Source: Paenibacillus barcinonensis (GTDB lineage: Bacteria > Bacillota > Bacilli > Paenibacillales > Paenibacillaceae). From it: 64,000 nt of DNA. The notes beneath the pieces are model-generated. The model searched no databases. It was given only the letters and a program-made list of their open reading frames with translations, and was not told where the DNA came from. Positions 46,320-56,202 of the stretch are shown here, piece after piece; the stretch's first letter is position 1, and each line of letters opens with the position of its first letter. The stretch lies in assembly GCF_003217495.1 (NCBI RefSeq), contig NZ_QJSW01000002.1, positions 62,001 to 126,000 on the forward strand, in the 5' to 3' direction. The position numbers and the translations under genes were made by a program.

Positions 46320-47214
46320 GTGACAGCACCTCCATATGTTCGATACGTATATTATCAATCAATCTTGTTTTCCCGAATTTAACAGCCAGTGCAATTAAGA
46401 GATCGTCGAACACATGAAGTTCATCCAGATCCTGCAGGGGCTCCAGACTAGGAAAAGCCTGAATCTCTGCATAATCAATAACGGCTTGCGCGGATTTTCC
46501 AATGTACTCACGCAGCAGACGACGAACGTCAGCCGCTGTAACGGCCGTTCCTGCCTCTACAGCCTCCTGCACTGCACGCAGCGCCTGAGACAGCACCAGT
46601 GCCTCCTTACGCAGCTCTGCGCTCAAATAAACATTTCGGGAGCTAAGCGCCAGTCCATCGTCTTCACGAACAATCGGGCAAGCTACAATCTCAACAGGCA
46701 CATTAAGGTCATTCACCATTTGTTCAATGACCGCCACCTGCTGCGCATCCTTCATACCGAAGAACGCCTTTTGCGGCTGCACGATGTTAAAGAGCTTGGA
46801 TACTACTGTCGTGACACCGTCAAAATGTCCAGGACGGGACGCTCCACATAAACGCTCTGTGATTCGAGATACTGAAACTGTTGTTTGAGTCGGCTGCGGA
46901 TACATCTCGTCCACGGAGGGAATAAATACGATATCCACTCCTTCATTGCGAGCTGTCTCAACATCCCTCGCCTCATCCCGCGGATAACTATCGAAGTCTT
47001 CATTCGGACCAAACTGAATTGGATTAACGAAAATACTCAATACAACGATGCTGCTTTGCTGTCTGGCAGCTTTCATCAGGCTGGCATGACCCTGATGAAG
47101 ATACCCCATAGTTGGCACCAGTCCAACAACAGTTTCTCCAGAGCCACCCGCATGATTTGCCCGCAGCACCTGAATTTCCTGTCTTAATGCTGTGATTGTG
47201 CGTATAACTTTCAT
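46312..47214 (-). CDS. panC: Pantothenate synthetase
   Basis: 300 aa. HIGH-type motif in [15 protein letters not shown], then [36 protein letters not shown] and the KMSKS-like loop [16 protein letters not shown]. Joins pantoate and beta-alanine using ATP. Its ATG shares the last base of the panB stop (TGATG). Confidence 0.97.
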   Translation of the reverse strand: MKVIRTITALRQEIQVLRANHAGGSGETVVGLVPTMGYLHQGHASLMKAARQQSSIVVLSIFVNPIQFGPNEDFDSYPRDEARDVETARNEGVDIVFIPSVDEMYPQPTQTTVSVSRITERLCGASRPGHFDGVTTVVSKLFNIVQPQKAFFGMKDAQQVAVIEQMVNDLNVPVEIVACPIVREDDGLALSSRNVYLSAELRKEALVLSQALRAVQEAVEAGTAVTAADVRRLLREYIGKSAQAVIDYAEIQAFPSLEPLQDLDELHVFDDLLIALAVKFGKTRLIDNIRIEHMEVLSHV

Positions 47215-48086
47215 CAGCGAATATCCACCTTTTCTTTACGTTGTCCATACAATTCCTCCAGCACACCATCCGCTGCATTAAATACATGCTCTTCTGCCGG
47301 GAATGAACGATCCTTTACTTCTTTGACGTAAGCTGCGATGCTGCTGCGAATCAGGGAACCTACATCGCCATAGGTTTTGACAAAACGTTTCGGCATATAA
47401 GGCGAAGCATACTGAACCACGTCGTGGAAAACGAGCACCTGCCCGTCGCAACCGCGGCCTGCTCCGATGCCAATGGTCGGGATCGACAGCTCTTTCGAGA
47501 TGGCCTCAGCAACCTCTTCCGTCACCAGTTCAAGCACGATGCCAAAAGCACCCGCGGCCTCAAGCGCTTTTGCTTCATCCATCAGACGCTTCGCATCAGC
47601 CGCATCTTTGCCCTGAATCCGGTATCCTCCGATCTGATTCACCGATTGCGGTGTCAGACCTATATGTCCGAGCACGGGAACACCTGCCTGCACCACGGCT
47701 TTGACCGTACTCGCAATTTCCATGCCGCCCTCCATTTTGACCGCTTGCGCGTGCCCCTCCTGCATCAGTCGGCGCACCCCTTTCAACGTTTCATCAATAC
47801 TGCCGTGATACGTCATAAAAGGCATATCTGCCACGATAAATGTATTCTCTGCACCACGTACAACAGATCGTGTATGGTATACCATATCATCAATTGTCAC
47901 TGGCAGCGTGGAGTTGTAGCCAAGCACAACGTTACCCAGCGAGTCTCCCACCAGAATGATATCAATGCCGGCTTCCTCGGCAAGTAAGGCTGTTGGATAA
48001 TCGTAAGCCGTAATCATGCTTAGCGGTATACCCTCCTGCTTGTATTTTTTCATTTTCAAAATGTTCAATGCTTGCTTCTTTGCCAT
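47214..48086 (-). CDS. panB: 3-methyl-2-oxobutanoate hydroxymethyltransferase
   Basis: 290 aa from ATG 48086 (MAKKQALNILKMKKYKQEG); starts further upstream lie in the leader and overlap an intrinsic terminator. TIM-barrel enzyme: SMITAYDYPTALLAEEAG, ILVGDSLGNVVLGY, MPFMTYHGSIDE, VKMEGGMEIA, GHIGLTPQSVNQIGGY, IGIGAGRGCDGQVLVFHD. Uses methylene-THF to make ketopantoate. First gene of panBCD, with an attenuator-like leader. Confidence 0.96.
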   Translation of the reverse strand: MAKKQALNILKMKKYKQEGIPLSMITAYDYPTALLAEEAGIDIILVGDSLGNVVLGYNSTLPVTIDDMVYHTRSVVRGAENTFIVADMPFMTYHGSIDETLKGVRRLMQEGHAQAVKMEGGMEIASTVKAVVQAGVPVLGHIGLTPQSVNQIGGYRIQGKDAADAKRLMDEAKALEAAGAFGIVLELVTEEVAEAISKELSIPTIGIGAGRGCDGQVLVFHDVVQYASPYMPKRFVKTYGDVGSLIRSSIAAYVKEVKDRSFPAEEHVFNAADGVLEELYGQRKEKVDIR

Positions 48087-48122
48087 ATCCTTGTGCCCCT
48101 TTCTCTTTTCATTAAGCGCAAC

Positions 48123-48153
48123 AAAAAAACCTTTTAGTTTTTCCACTAAAAAG
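48123..48153 (-). terminator. Intrinsic terminator inside the panB leader (possible attenuator)
   Basis: Stem CTTTTTAG / CTAAAAGG (48146-48153 and 48130-48137, one G-U) with seven Us on the minus strand. It lies only ~37 bp before the panB start and downstream of a good promoter, so it could switch panBCD. It could also simply end birA transcripts. Confidence 0.75.
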
Positions 48154-48254
48154 TCCCGAAAAGTCAAAAAAGAGTCACTTGCGATCGTCCCTTCTGTCTC
48201 GGTCCTCTTCGGCTCAGAGCAGAATCCAACAATACATTCGTCGATATGATACTT

Positions 48255-48282
48255 TTATTACATTGCCTTCTGCTTCTATCAA
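48255..48282 (-). promoter_or_regulatory. Probable sigma-A promoter for panBCD
   Basis: TTGATA and TAATAA separated by 16 bases on the minus strand, about 170 bp upstream of panB. It implies a ~160-nt leader with hairpin TTCTG-CTCT/AGAG-CAGAA and the terminator at 48123-48153. The rest of the 342-bp gap to birA holds only a short GTTCAC/GTGAAC hairpin near 48400. Confidence 0.5.
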
Positions 48283-48428
48283 CACAGCAAGCAGAACAAA
48301 GATATACTGCCCTACGGAGTGCAGCTCGGTCTGTAACAACCCGATACCGCCTCACGAACACAGTATATCAGAGTTATGCCTGAAATTCACGTCTAATGTT
48401 CACATGACCTGTGAACGTTCGACAAATA

Positions 48429-49406
48429 TCAGCCTTTCCAGCTTACTTCACCTGAAACGATGAGCTCACGTTGACCGTCCTGCTTCTCGACGATCAAAGC
48501 ACCTGAGGGGTCGAGCCCAACAGCCGTGCCTTCAATCATTCCATGTGGATTTGTTATAACTACTTTGCGATCTAATGATACAGACAGCGCCTCCCACAGC
48601 GACGAGATGACGCTAAATCCCTCTTTTTGATATAAAAAATAGAGATGCTCCAGCTCGGTCAAAATGGCGGCTGCAAGTGCAGTTCGGTCAACAGGCTGTC
48701 CGGTTTCAATCTTGAGCGAAGTAGCAATATGCTGCAAATCTTCCGGGTATTCACCGGCTTCAAAGTTTGCATCCACACCAATGCCTGCCACGCAATATCG
48801 AACCTCATGGTCCTCCACTGTCGATTCCAGCAAAATGCCACACATCTTACGTCCGTCAATTAACAGATCATTGGGCCATTTAATGCCCGCCTGAGCACCA
48901 GTACACGCCCGAATAGCTCGGCATACCGCGACACCGGTCATAAGCGTTAACTGCGGTGTATGTTGTAAAGATAGTTTCGGTCGGAACAGTACGCTCATCC
49001 AGACGCCTTTACCCGGGGGAGAAAACCATTTTCTACCGAATCGACCTTTCCCCCCGGTCTGCTCCTCTGCAAAAACAACTGCACCTTCAGCCACACCTTC
49101 CTCAGCCAGTTTCTGAACATCATTCTGGGTGGATTGCGTGGAGGAAAGCATCACGGCCTTACGACCAAATACGGTTGTCTTCAGTGCCAGTTGCAGTGCT
49201 GCCGCATCAATGCTGTCCGGCCTCGTAACCAAGCGATATCCTTTACGGGACACAGCCTCAAATTCGTACCCCATATCCCGCAATTTATTCACATGTTTCC
49301 ATACGGCCGTTCGGCTGATGGACAGATGACGACTGATGTCCTCACCCGATACAAACTGACCGTCAGCATGAAGCAACATATGTAATAAATCCTCATGCTT
49401 GCTCAT
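48429..49406 (-). CDS. birA: Biotin-protein ligase and biotin operon repressor
   Basis: 325 aa, same length as the B. subtilis protein. N-terminal winged helix (residues 1-60, FVSGEDISRHLSISRTAVWK), central ligase domain with biotin-binding EEQTGGKGRFGRKW and IKWPNDLLIDGRKMCGIL, C-terminal SH3-like domain. Attaches biotin to carboxylases and represses biotin genes. Its start lies within the end of cca (14-bp overlap). Confidence 0.96.
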   Translation of the reverse strand: MSKHEDLLHMLLHADGQFVSGEDISRHLSISRTAVWKHVNKLRDMGYEFEAVSRKGYRLVTRPDSIDAAALQLALKTTVFGRKAVMLSSTQSTQNDVQKLAEEGVAEGAVVFAEEQTGGKGRFGRKWFSPPGKGVWMSVLFRPKLSLQHTPQLTLMTGVAVCRAIRACTGAQAGIKWPNDLLIDGRKMCGILLESTVEDHEVRYCVAGIGVDANFEAGEYPEDLQHIATSLKIETGQPVDRTALAAAILTELEHLYFLYQKEGFSVISSLWEALSVSLDRKVVITNPHGMIEGTAVGLDPSGALIVEKQDGQRELIVSGEVSWKG

Positions 49407-50694
49407 TCGCAGTCACCCGTTTCACTTCAGCACTTAATGCATCACGCTGATTCTTTATATTTCCGATTGCGGTCTCTTTAAGCAAATGTTTCATTAGCTG
49501 ACCCAGCCAAGGCCCACCCTTGCGATCCACCAGCTTTAACACCTGTTCTCCAGTCATTTGTAATTCCTTCAACTTATGCACAGGCATGGATTGAATCCAT
49601 GCAGCAGCCTGTGTTTGGATCAGAGTCATGCTACCATATACCTGCTCTGAGACTTCCCGCCACCGTTTAGGGAGAACCTGCTGAAGCTGGAGCCAGTCAT
49701 TGGCCGCCTGAGCACCACAAGTGAGCACGGTGACAATCCAGTGTGCCCGAAGTGCGGGCATGTCTTCGCATTGTTTCACAAAATCAGTGACCTGCTGCTC
49801 GACCTGAAGAACCCCCGTTATCCGGGCGCGTTGCTCGTTAGAGAACGTCCACTGCCGCAATAGCTTGTCCGCCTCTATAGGGTCATAACCGCCTGCAAGC
49901 AGCAGACATGACCAGCGCAGCAAGGTGTGCTCTCCTGACAATTGCTCCAGACCCGTCAGCATGCGGTGATTAAATCTCGATGCCTCCACTGGAGCCTTCA
50001 CATGCTCCAGCGCCTGACTGCGATATAATAATGCCAGTCCTTTCCGCGGATGCGGGCCTGCCATCATCTTCACCATCTCGGTTCGAACCCGTTCCATCGC
50101 GATGTGCTGAAGCAATTCCCGCTGGTGCACCAGCCCTTTCCAGGTATTAAACGCTATGCTGAAATCAAATACAGAAGCAAATCGTACGCAGCGCATCATA
50201 CGCAGTGCATCCTCACCAAAGCGCTCAACTGCCTGCCCGACACAGCGTATCAGTCCTTGCGACAGATCGGTTTGCCCGCCAAACGGGTCAACGATAGCCC
50301 CGTTAACATCCATTGCAAGAGCATTCATTGTGAAATCCCGTCGCTGCAGGTCTTCCTTGATATCTTGAACAAATTGTACCGCTGCAGGTCTGCGATTATC
50401 CTTATATTCCGATTCTGTGCGAAACGTGGTTACTTCGAAAAAATGGCCTCCTGAACGAACCGTCACCGTTCCATGTTGTAGTCCTGTAGGGATACAATCC
50501 TCGAATATGTTCATCACTTGCTCAGGAGAAGCGGAGGTTGTAATGTCCATATCATCAACAGAACGGCCCATTAGCTCATCCCGAACACAGCCTCCAACCC
50601 AATACGCCTTGAATCCCTCTTCATTTAATCGTATGAGCACGTTCTCACTTTGTTTAGCCATTTCATCATCTGCTTGAGTCCATCGAACCACCAT
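49393..50694 (-). CDS. cca: CCA-adding tRNA nucleotidyltransferase
   Basis: 433 aa, AGAGGTG before the ATG. Class II nucleotidyltransferase: AYWVGGCVRDELMGRSVDDMD (metal Asp pair), RRDFTMNALAMDVNG, RFGEDALRMMRCVRFAS. Adds or repairs the 3' CCA end of tRNA. Located as in B. subtilis between bshA and birA. Confidence 0.95.
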   Translation of the reverse strand: MVVRWTQADDEMAKQSENVLIRLNEEGFKAYWVGGCVRDELMGRSVDDMDITTSASPEQVMNIFEDCIPTGLQHGTVTVRSGGHFFEVTTFRTESEYKDNRRPAAVQFVQDIKEDLQRRDFTMNALAMDVNGAIVDPFGGQTDLSQGLIRCVGQAVERFGEDALRMMRCVRFASVFDFSIAFNTWKGLVHQRELLQHIAMERVRTEMVKMMAGPHPRKGLALLYRSQALEHVKAPVEASRFNHRMLTGLEQLSGEHTLLRWSCLLLAGGYDPIEADKLLRQWTFSNEQRARITGVLQVEQQVTDFVKQCEDMPALRAHWIVTVLTCGAQAANDWLQLQQVLPKRWREVSEQVYGSMTLIQTQAAAWIQSMPVHKLKELQMTGEQVLKLVDRKGGPWLGQLMKHLLKETAIGNIKNQRDALSAEVKRVTANEQA

Positions 50695-50732
50695 ATATCA
50701 CCTCTTCTCTTGCCTGCCGTGGTCCCTGAGGC

Positions 50733-51893
50733 TTACCCGCATACGGGATTCAAACTGGGGATTTCTCTTCCAAGCACACGATAGTAGATCTGTTCATACT
50801 CCTGACGAATAGAATCATTGCAGAAATCATGATGCGCACGCTGGAGGCATGCCTCCCGCATATCTGCTGCCAGATGCTCATTGGTCAACAGACGAATGGC
50901 GTTCTCTGCCATGGATTTCGTATCCCCGATTGGCGAGAGGAATCCTGTTTTGCCATGTAACACAAGCTCTGGAATTCCCCCAGCCTGTGATCCGATCGTT
51001 GGCACACCGCAGGCCATAGCTTCCAGCGCCACAAGGCCAAAGCTTTCCTTTTCAGACGGAAGCATCAAAATGTCAGCCATGGATATCACTTGAGCGATAT
51101 CATCCTGTCTGCCAAGGAAATGAACCTTGTCACTCAAGCCTAACTCTTTAATTTTACATTGAATCTTGGGCAAGTCTGGTCCCTCGCCTACAAACAACAG
51201 CTTAGCCGGAACCTGCTCCTGTACCTGACGAAAGACCTCGACCACATCTTGCGTTCGTTTGACTGGACGGAAGTTGGAGATGTGCATCAATATTTTCTCA
51301 TGAGGCGCAGCAAAATCACGACGCAAACTCGCCGCATCTCTTGGATAATACACACGCTTGTCAATAAAATTATAAGTCAGGTCAATCGGGCGCTGAATAT
51401 CCAGCAGTTCAACCGTTTCACGAATCAAATCCTGAGATACGGCGGTTACCGCATCACTCTCATTGATCGCGAGACGGATCAGGTCCTTCAGGGATTCATC
51501 CTGAGCCAGCACCGTAATATCCGTTCCATGCAGCGTAGTCACCACTTTAAGGTTGTCCCCGACCATCTGTTTCGCAAGAAAAGCACATACAGCATGCGGC
51601 ACCGCATAATGGACATGCAGCAGATCGAGCTGCTGCGCCTTCGCCACTTGTGCCATCTTGGTCGCCAAAGACAAGTCATACGGCGGATAACGAAACACAT
51701 AATAATCGTTCACTTCAACTTCATGATAAAAAATGTTCTTCTGAAATTTTCCTAGTCTGAAAGGAATACTATTCGCGATAAAATGAACCTGATGCCCCTG
51801 TTCGGCTAATAACTTGCCGAGTTCCGTTGCGACTACCCCAGATCCTCCGAGGGACGGATAACAGGTAATTCCGATTTTTAACTTTTGATCCAT
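50733..51893 (-). CDS. bshA: N-acetyl-alpha-D-glucosaminyl L-malate synthase (bacillithiol step 1)
   Basis: 386 aa from ATG 51893 (AAAGGAG upstream). GT4 glycosyltransferase: ITCYPSLGGSGVVATELGK, RPVKRTQDVVEVFRQ, LFVGEGPDLPKI, EKESFGLVALEAMACGVPTIG. Joins GlcNAc and malate to start bacillithiol, the low-molecular-weight thiol of Bacillota. Followed by cca on the same strand. Confidence 0.95.
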   Translation of the reverse strand: MDQKLKIGITCYPSLGGSGVVATELGKLLAEQGHQVHFIANSIPFRLGKFQKNIFYHEVEVNDYYVFRYPPYDLSLATKMAQVAKAQQLDLLHVHYAVPHAVCAFLAKQMVGDNLKVVTTLHGTDITVLAQDESLKDLIRLAINESDAVTAVSQDLIRETVELLDIQRPIDLTYNFIDKRVYYPRDAASLRRDFAAPHEKILMHISNFRPVKRTQDVVEVFRQVQEQVPAKLLFVGEGPDLPKIQCKIKELGLSDKVHFLGRQDDIAQVISMADILMLPSEKESFGLVALEAMACGVPTIGSQAGGIPELVLHGKTGFLSPIGDTKSMAENAIRLLTNEHLAADMREACLQRAHHDFCNDSIRQEYEQIYYRVLGREIPSLNPVCG

Positions 51894-52035
51894 CCGGTTG
51901 GACGCTCCTTTGATCTCCCGCTTCATGCAGGTTGATATCAAGCAACGGAAAAATAGATGTTATAATCCGTTAATTGTTAATTATTTTAGTGTAAATAGAT
52001 ACACTTTATATATTCATGGACAGATCCCTTTGGCT

Positions 52036-52725
52036 TCAAACGCCAAACTGTGTCACAACATACGGTGTTTGGACAGCAAACCCTTCCGCCAATGGAATCA
52101 GGCTGCGCTGTCCAAGCAAGGAATCACGCGCTCTCACCCGTTCGATATAACCCTGATTCAGCGGTGTAGACACGATGCCTTCCCCCTGCTCAAATTGAGA
52201 GCGATAACAGCGAAGCGACGCTTCCTTCTGTTCATAGTGTTCCGTTATGTCCACAATCAAATCCGTAGGACCGATATCGTTGATAAAATAAAAATATGTT
52301 GCCTCTACTTGCACAGCAGGCATATCCGGCATGTAGTTTCGAAGCTTTGCATTAAATACCGCTTCCTGAACAAGTTTACTGCACATGATGTGATCGGGAT
52401 GCCGATCCTCCCAATAAGGAGCAAAAACGAGGCGTGGTGAATGTCTGCGGATCTCCGCAGTAACCGCTTGTACATGCTCGGGTGTAATGTAAAGTCCGCG
52501 ATCTGGCAGTCCGAGATTGCTCCGACACGAAAGACCGAGGACGCGGGAGGCTTGCTCCGCTTCCTCGGTTCTGCGCTCGACTGTGCCATTGGAGGACATC
52601 TCCGCACGCGTCAGATCACATACGCCTACCTTTAAACCGGCAGCTGTATGTTTCGCAATCGTTCCGGCCATTCCAATCTCGGCGTCATCTGCATGCGCTC
52701 CGAAGATGAGAATATCCAGGCTCAT
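52036..52725 (-). CDS. bshB1: Bacillithiol biosynthesis deacetylase
   Basis: 229 aa. LmbE-type zinc deacetylase: [20 protein letters not shown] with the zinc ligands, and YWEDRHPDH for the third. Removes the acetyl group of GlcNAc-malate, step 2 of bacillithiol synthesis. ATGA overlap with mgsA. The bshC gene is not in the window. Confidence 0.94.
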   Translation of the reverse strand: MSLDILIFGAHADDAEIGMAGTIAKHTAAGLKVGVCDLTRAEMSSNGTVERRTEEAEQASRVLGLSCRSNLGLPDRGLYITPEHVQAVTAEIRRHSPRLVFAPYWEDRHPDHIMCSKLVQEAVFNAKLRNYMPDMPAVQVEATYFYFINDIGPTDLIVDITEHYEQKEASLRCYRSQFEQGEGIVSTPLNQGYIERVRARDSLLGQRSLIPLAEGFAVQTPYVVTQFGV

Positions 52726-53162
52726 TCAGCATCACCTGTTTGAATTCCGGCCTCAGGCTTGTACTTATGTACCAGCTCTCTCCAAGCAAAATCACCGCGA
52801 TCTAATGCTTTAACAAGAATCTCGGCGGTTGCGATATTCGTTGCCAGCGGAATCCCCTGTACATCACACAGGCGGAGCAGAGCATTAATGTCCGGCTCGT
52901 GCGGCTGGGCCATCAGCGGATCACGCAGGAAGATGATCAGGTCCATCTCATTTTGTGCAACCAAAGCACCGATCTGCTGGTCGCCTCCCAGTGGTCCGGA
53001 TTCAAAACGATGAATCTGCAGGGACGTGCCTTCCATAATACGAAGACCAGTTGTGCCCGTGGAGTATAATTGGTGATCCGTAAACACAGGTTCATAAGCG
53101 GTAACGAAGTTTACCATTTCTTCTTTTTTACGATCATGGGCGATAAATGCGATTTTCAACAT
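52722..53162 (-). CDS. mgsA: Methylglyoxal synthase
   Basis: 146 aa with AAGGAG upstream. Single-domain MGS fold: [44 protein letters not shown] (catalytic Asp region), LIIFLRDPL. Converts dihydroxyacetone phosphate to methylglyoxal. Neighbouring bacillithiol genes fit, because bacillithiol is used in methylglyoxal detoxification. Confidence 0.96.
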   Translation of the reverse strand: MLKIAFIAHDRKKEEMVNFVTAYEPVFTDHQLYSTGTTGLRIMEGTSLQIHRFESGPLGGDQQIGALVAQNEMDLIIFLRDPLMAQPHEPDINALLRLCDVQGIPLATNIATAEILVKALDRGDFAWRELVHKYKPEAGIQTGDAE

Positions 53163-53204
53163 GACAATCTTAATCTCCTTTACATGACTATCTTTAATTT
53201 CGTT

Positions 53205-54008
53205 TTAATCGATAAAGTTGTCAAAGCCGTATACGAGTCCTGTATATTCCATTACCTTTTGTACGCCGATCTTGACTCCCGGCATATAACCTGCACGCTC
53301 ATATGAATCATGCCGTATTTTCAGCGACTGTCCATAATCACCGAATACAACTTCCTGCTGAGCAAATACACCTGGCAGACGCACGCTGTGAATGCGGAAT
53401 CCGTTGTAATATCCACCACGCGCTCCTTCAATCGTCTCTTCCTCGTTCGGATTGCCTTGACGGATCTCTTCACGATTCGCGGCAATCAACTCCGCTGTTT
53501 TGATCGCAGTTCCTGAAGGTGCATCCAGCTTCTGATCTCCATGATACTCAATAATCTCCACGTTAGGCATATGTTTAGCTGCCTGTGCGGCAAAACGCAT
53601 CATCAGGATCGCTCCAATCGAGAAGTTAGGCGCAATCAGTCCGCCAATGCCCTTCTCCTGGCATTGCTTGTCCAACTGCTCGATCTGCTCCGGCGTGAAG
53701 CCGGTAACACCCATGACAGGTCTTACGCCATGGCGGATAGCAATCTCTGTATGAGCAAAGGCAAATTGAGGCACTGTAAAATCAACCATGACCTGTGGTT
53801 TGGTTTCGGCAAAAGCCATTTCAATATCATCTGTTACCAGTACACCGCATTCTGGCAATCCTACAAGTGTTCCGGCGTCCGTGCCTGCTCCGGAGCGGTT
53901 GACAGCGGCTGCAAGCTCCAGATCCGGGTCCTGTAGCACCAGCTTCACCACTTCACGGCCCATACGACCAGCCGCTCCGATCACGGCAACTCTAATCACT
54001 TCACTCAT
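53205..54008 (-). CDS. dapB: 4-hydroxy-tetrahydrodipicolinate reductase
   Basis: 267 aa from ATG 54008 (MSEVIRVAVIGAAGRMG), same length as B. subtilis DapB. NAD(P)-binding Rossmann start, substrate motif IEYHGDQKLDAPSGTA with catalytic His/Lys. Second step of the lysine/diaminopimelate branch, supplying peptidoglycan and spore dipicolinate. A start 11 codons upstream lacks a clear ribosome site. Confidence 0.96.
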   Translation of the reverse strand: MSEVIRVAVIGAAGRMGREVVKLVLQDPDLELAAAVNRSGAGTDAGTLVGLPECGVLVTDDIEMAFAETKPQVMVDFTVPQFAFAHTEIAIRHGVRPVMGVTGFTPEQIEQLDKQCQEKGIGGLIAPNFSIGAILMMRFAAQAAKHMPNVEIIEYHGDQKLDAPSGTAIKTAELIAANREEIRQGNPNEEETIEGARGGYYNGFRIHSVRLPGVFAQQEVVFGDYGQSLKIRHDSYERAGYMPGVKIGVQKVMEYTGLVYGFDNFID

Positions 54009-54098
54009 CTTGGCTGCATCTCCTTCACTATGTTCGTTCATGTATTCGTCTCAACCCAGCTGCTCATCCCAGACTGTAACACAGACTATGATGATCTC

Positions 54099-54623
54099 TT
54101 ACTGCATGGATTTCATACGTTGCTTCGTATCCTGTAACATTTGATACAGCTGCCCATTCTGAGGATCAAGCAGTATAGCATCCTGAAGGGCCTGCATAGC
54201 ACTTCCGTACTCATTCAGATCACTGCAAGCCAGCGCCAGCATAACATGCGCTTCCACCGACAGCGGGTCCAGTCTGATCGCTTCTTTGAGAAGTGTAGCG
54301 GCCTCGACATAAGGCTTGGTTGCCTCTTTCCCCGCCTGCTCAAGCAGCATTTTGGCCCTTACTGTCAGTTGCTTCGCCTCAAGTGTCTGCAGATGAAGCA
54401 CATACTCTTCTACGCCTTCGGATAACTCCACTGCCTTACGGGCGTATTCAAGCGCAGGCAACAAATGTTTGCTGCGAGCATGTGTAATGGAACAACGGTA
54501 ATACAATTCTGCATGCTCTGGATGAGCATGGATGGCTGATTCGAACCAGCGAATGGCTTGCTCAAAATCATTTTGCAATATACAGCGATAAGCCTGCTGC
54601 ATATAATCTTCCGGTTTCATCAT
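54099..54623 (-). CDS. Tetratricopeptide-repeat protein
   Basis: 174 aa from ATG 54623 with GGGAGG nine bases upstream. About three to four TPR units (AYRCILQNDFEQAIRWFESA, YYRCSITHARSKHLLPALEY, HVMLALACSDLNEYGSAMQA). Soluble. It takes the place between ypjD and dapB where B. subtilis has no such gene. Function unknown. Confidence 0.8.
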   Translation of the reverse strand: MMKPEDYMQQAYRCILQNDFEQAIRWFESAIHAHPEHAELYYRCSITHARSKHLLPALEYARKAVELSEGVEEYVLHLQTLEAKQLTVRAKMLLEQAGKEATKPYVEAATLLKEAIRLDPLSVEAHVMLALACSDLNEYGSAMQALQDAILLDPQNGQLYQMLQDTKQRMKSMQ

Positions 54624-54673
54624 CAAGCTGACCCTCCCCATACGGGTGATGGTACAGCATATGTAATTTACGC

Positions 54674-55003
54674 CTAATCGGTGTTTTTTGGAGTCCACCG
54701 ATTTGCGTCTCGGGTATTAAATTTATGCATGACTTTATCATGCGCTTCAGCCAAGTCAATGCCAAGCGAGTTGGCAAAACATATGGTGATAAATAAAATA
54801 TCGCCGAGCTCAAGTTCAATCGAATTCGCTGCTTCGGAAGCCTTCTTCGGTTTTTCTCCGAACTCGTGATTGACTTCACGCGCAAGCTCACCGACCTCTT
54901 CAGACATACGCGCCAGCATAGCCAGGGGACTGAAGTACCCCTCCTTGAACTGGGAAATATAGAGGTCAACCTCACGCTGCATTTCTGCCATACTTTTCTC
55001 CAT
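54674..55003 (-). CDS. ypjD: MazG-like nucleotide pyrophosphohydrolase
   Basis: 109 aa from ATG 55003. All-alpha NTP pyrophosphatase motif EEVGELAREV...ELELGDILF with the metal-binding Glu/Asp. Likely removes noncanonical nucleoside triphosphates. Matches B. subtilis ypjD in length, sequence (QFKEGYFSPLAMLAR, MHKFNTRDANRW) and position. Divergent from the YitT-family gene. Confidence 0.9.
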   Translation of the reverse strand: MEKSMAEMQREVDLYISQFKEGYFSPLAMLARMSEEVGELAREVNHEFGEKPKKASEAANSIELELGDILFITICFANSLGIDLAEAHDKVMHKFNTRDANRWTPKNTD

Positions 55004-55202
55004 GAGAGCAGGTTCTCCTTCTATTCTGATGTCGTGTTTGTTCATAATAATATCAGTTATTGTGGTTCACTTCCACCATCATCCGGTACAAATTCATTTT
55101 TAAGGTGCTGCACAAATCCATTTTTAAAGATTGAAGAAACAGGTATACTAGGATGGGAATGATTGCTTCCACATTCTAATTTGAAGTACAGAGAGGGATC
55201 TT

Positions 55203-56072
55203 ATGAGCACTACCAAAACATGGGTTCAACTAAAGCTGGTGCTGCCCATCCTGCTGGGTACAGCCTTGTATGCTTTCGGGCTTCTCTATTTTATTATCCC
55301 CAATCAGCTGATGGAGGGAGGACTTACAGGGGTTACTGTATTAATCAACTATGCCTTCGGTGTTTCTCCTTCACTGACAACATTGATCTTGAACGTGCCA
55401 CTGTTCCTGATCGGCCTTAAAGTGCTCGGCGGCAGACAGATGATATACACCGGCATAGGGATTGGGGCGCTAACTGCCTTTCTATGGCTGTTTGAAAAGC
55501 TGATTCATCAAGGCTGGATTGAACCGTTACATACCGAGAACGACCTTCTCTTAGCCGCATTGTATGCAGGAGTCACCTTGGGAGCCGGGCTTGGCATCGT
55601 TTTTCGCTGGGGCGGGACGACAGGTGGATCAGATATTATCGCACGTATTCTGAACCGAAAATATGGATGGAGTATGGGACGTGTGCTGTTAGGCATCGAC
55701 TTTGTCATTATCGGGCTCTCGCTCATCTATATTCCGAAGGAAAAAATTCTCTATACACTGGTAGCCGTATTTATTGCGTCCAAAGTAATCGACTTCATTC
55801 AGGAAGGCGCTTATTCTGCCCGCGCGTTTATGATCATAAGCGACCACGCCCCACAGATTGCAGACCAGATCACCAGGGATATGGACCGGGGCGTTACACT
55901 GATTCCAGCTATCGGAGCTTATTCCAAACAAGCCAAACATATGGCATACTGTGTTATTTCCAGACAGGAGTTCCGCAGACTTCAGACGATTGTGCGCTCC
56001 ATCGACCCAAGAGCCTTTGTCATTATCAGTGATGTACATGATGTACATGGCGAAGGCTTCAAGGAGAGCTGA
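55203..56072 (+). CDS. YitT-family membrane protein
   Basis: 289 aa, AGAGGGATCTT before the ATG. Five to six membrane segments in residues ~10-195 (GTALYAFGLLYFIIPNQLME, RWGGTTGGSDIIARIL), then a C-terminal DUF2179 cytoplasmic domain (~215-285). Function of the family is unsettled. One of the few plus-strand genes in this half, with its own terminator. Confidence 0.92.
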   Translation: MSTTKTWVQLKLVLPILLGTALYAFGLLYFIIPNQLMEGGLTGVTVLINYAFGVSPSLTTLILNVPLFLIGLKVLGGRQMIYTGIGIGALTAFLWLFEKLIHQGWIEPLHTENDLLLAALYAGVTLGAGLGIVFRWGGTTGGSDIIARILNRKYGWSMGRVLLGIDFVIIGLSLIYIPKEKILYTLVAVFIASKVIDFIQEGAYSARAFMIISDHAPQIADQITRDMDRGVTLIPAIGAYSKQAKHMAYCVISRQEFRRLQTIVRSIDPRAFVIISDVHDVHGEGFKES

Positions 56073-56106
56073 CACCTGTTATAGACGTGTATAAAACCTT
56101 ACAAAG

Positions 56107-56163
56107 AAAACCTCTTCCCGCATGTACGGCCATCAATTTGGCTGCTTTGCGGCAGGAGGTTTT
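56107..56163. terminator. Terminator after the YitT-family gene
   Basis: Arms AAAACCTCTTCCCGCA and TGCGGCAGGAGGTTTT with a 25-base loop, T-run on the plus strand. Probably serves the convergent ypjB side as well. Confidence 0.85.
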
Positions 56164-56202
56164 TTATGTACAGAACATTGCGACTACCCATGATATAAAT
56201 CA

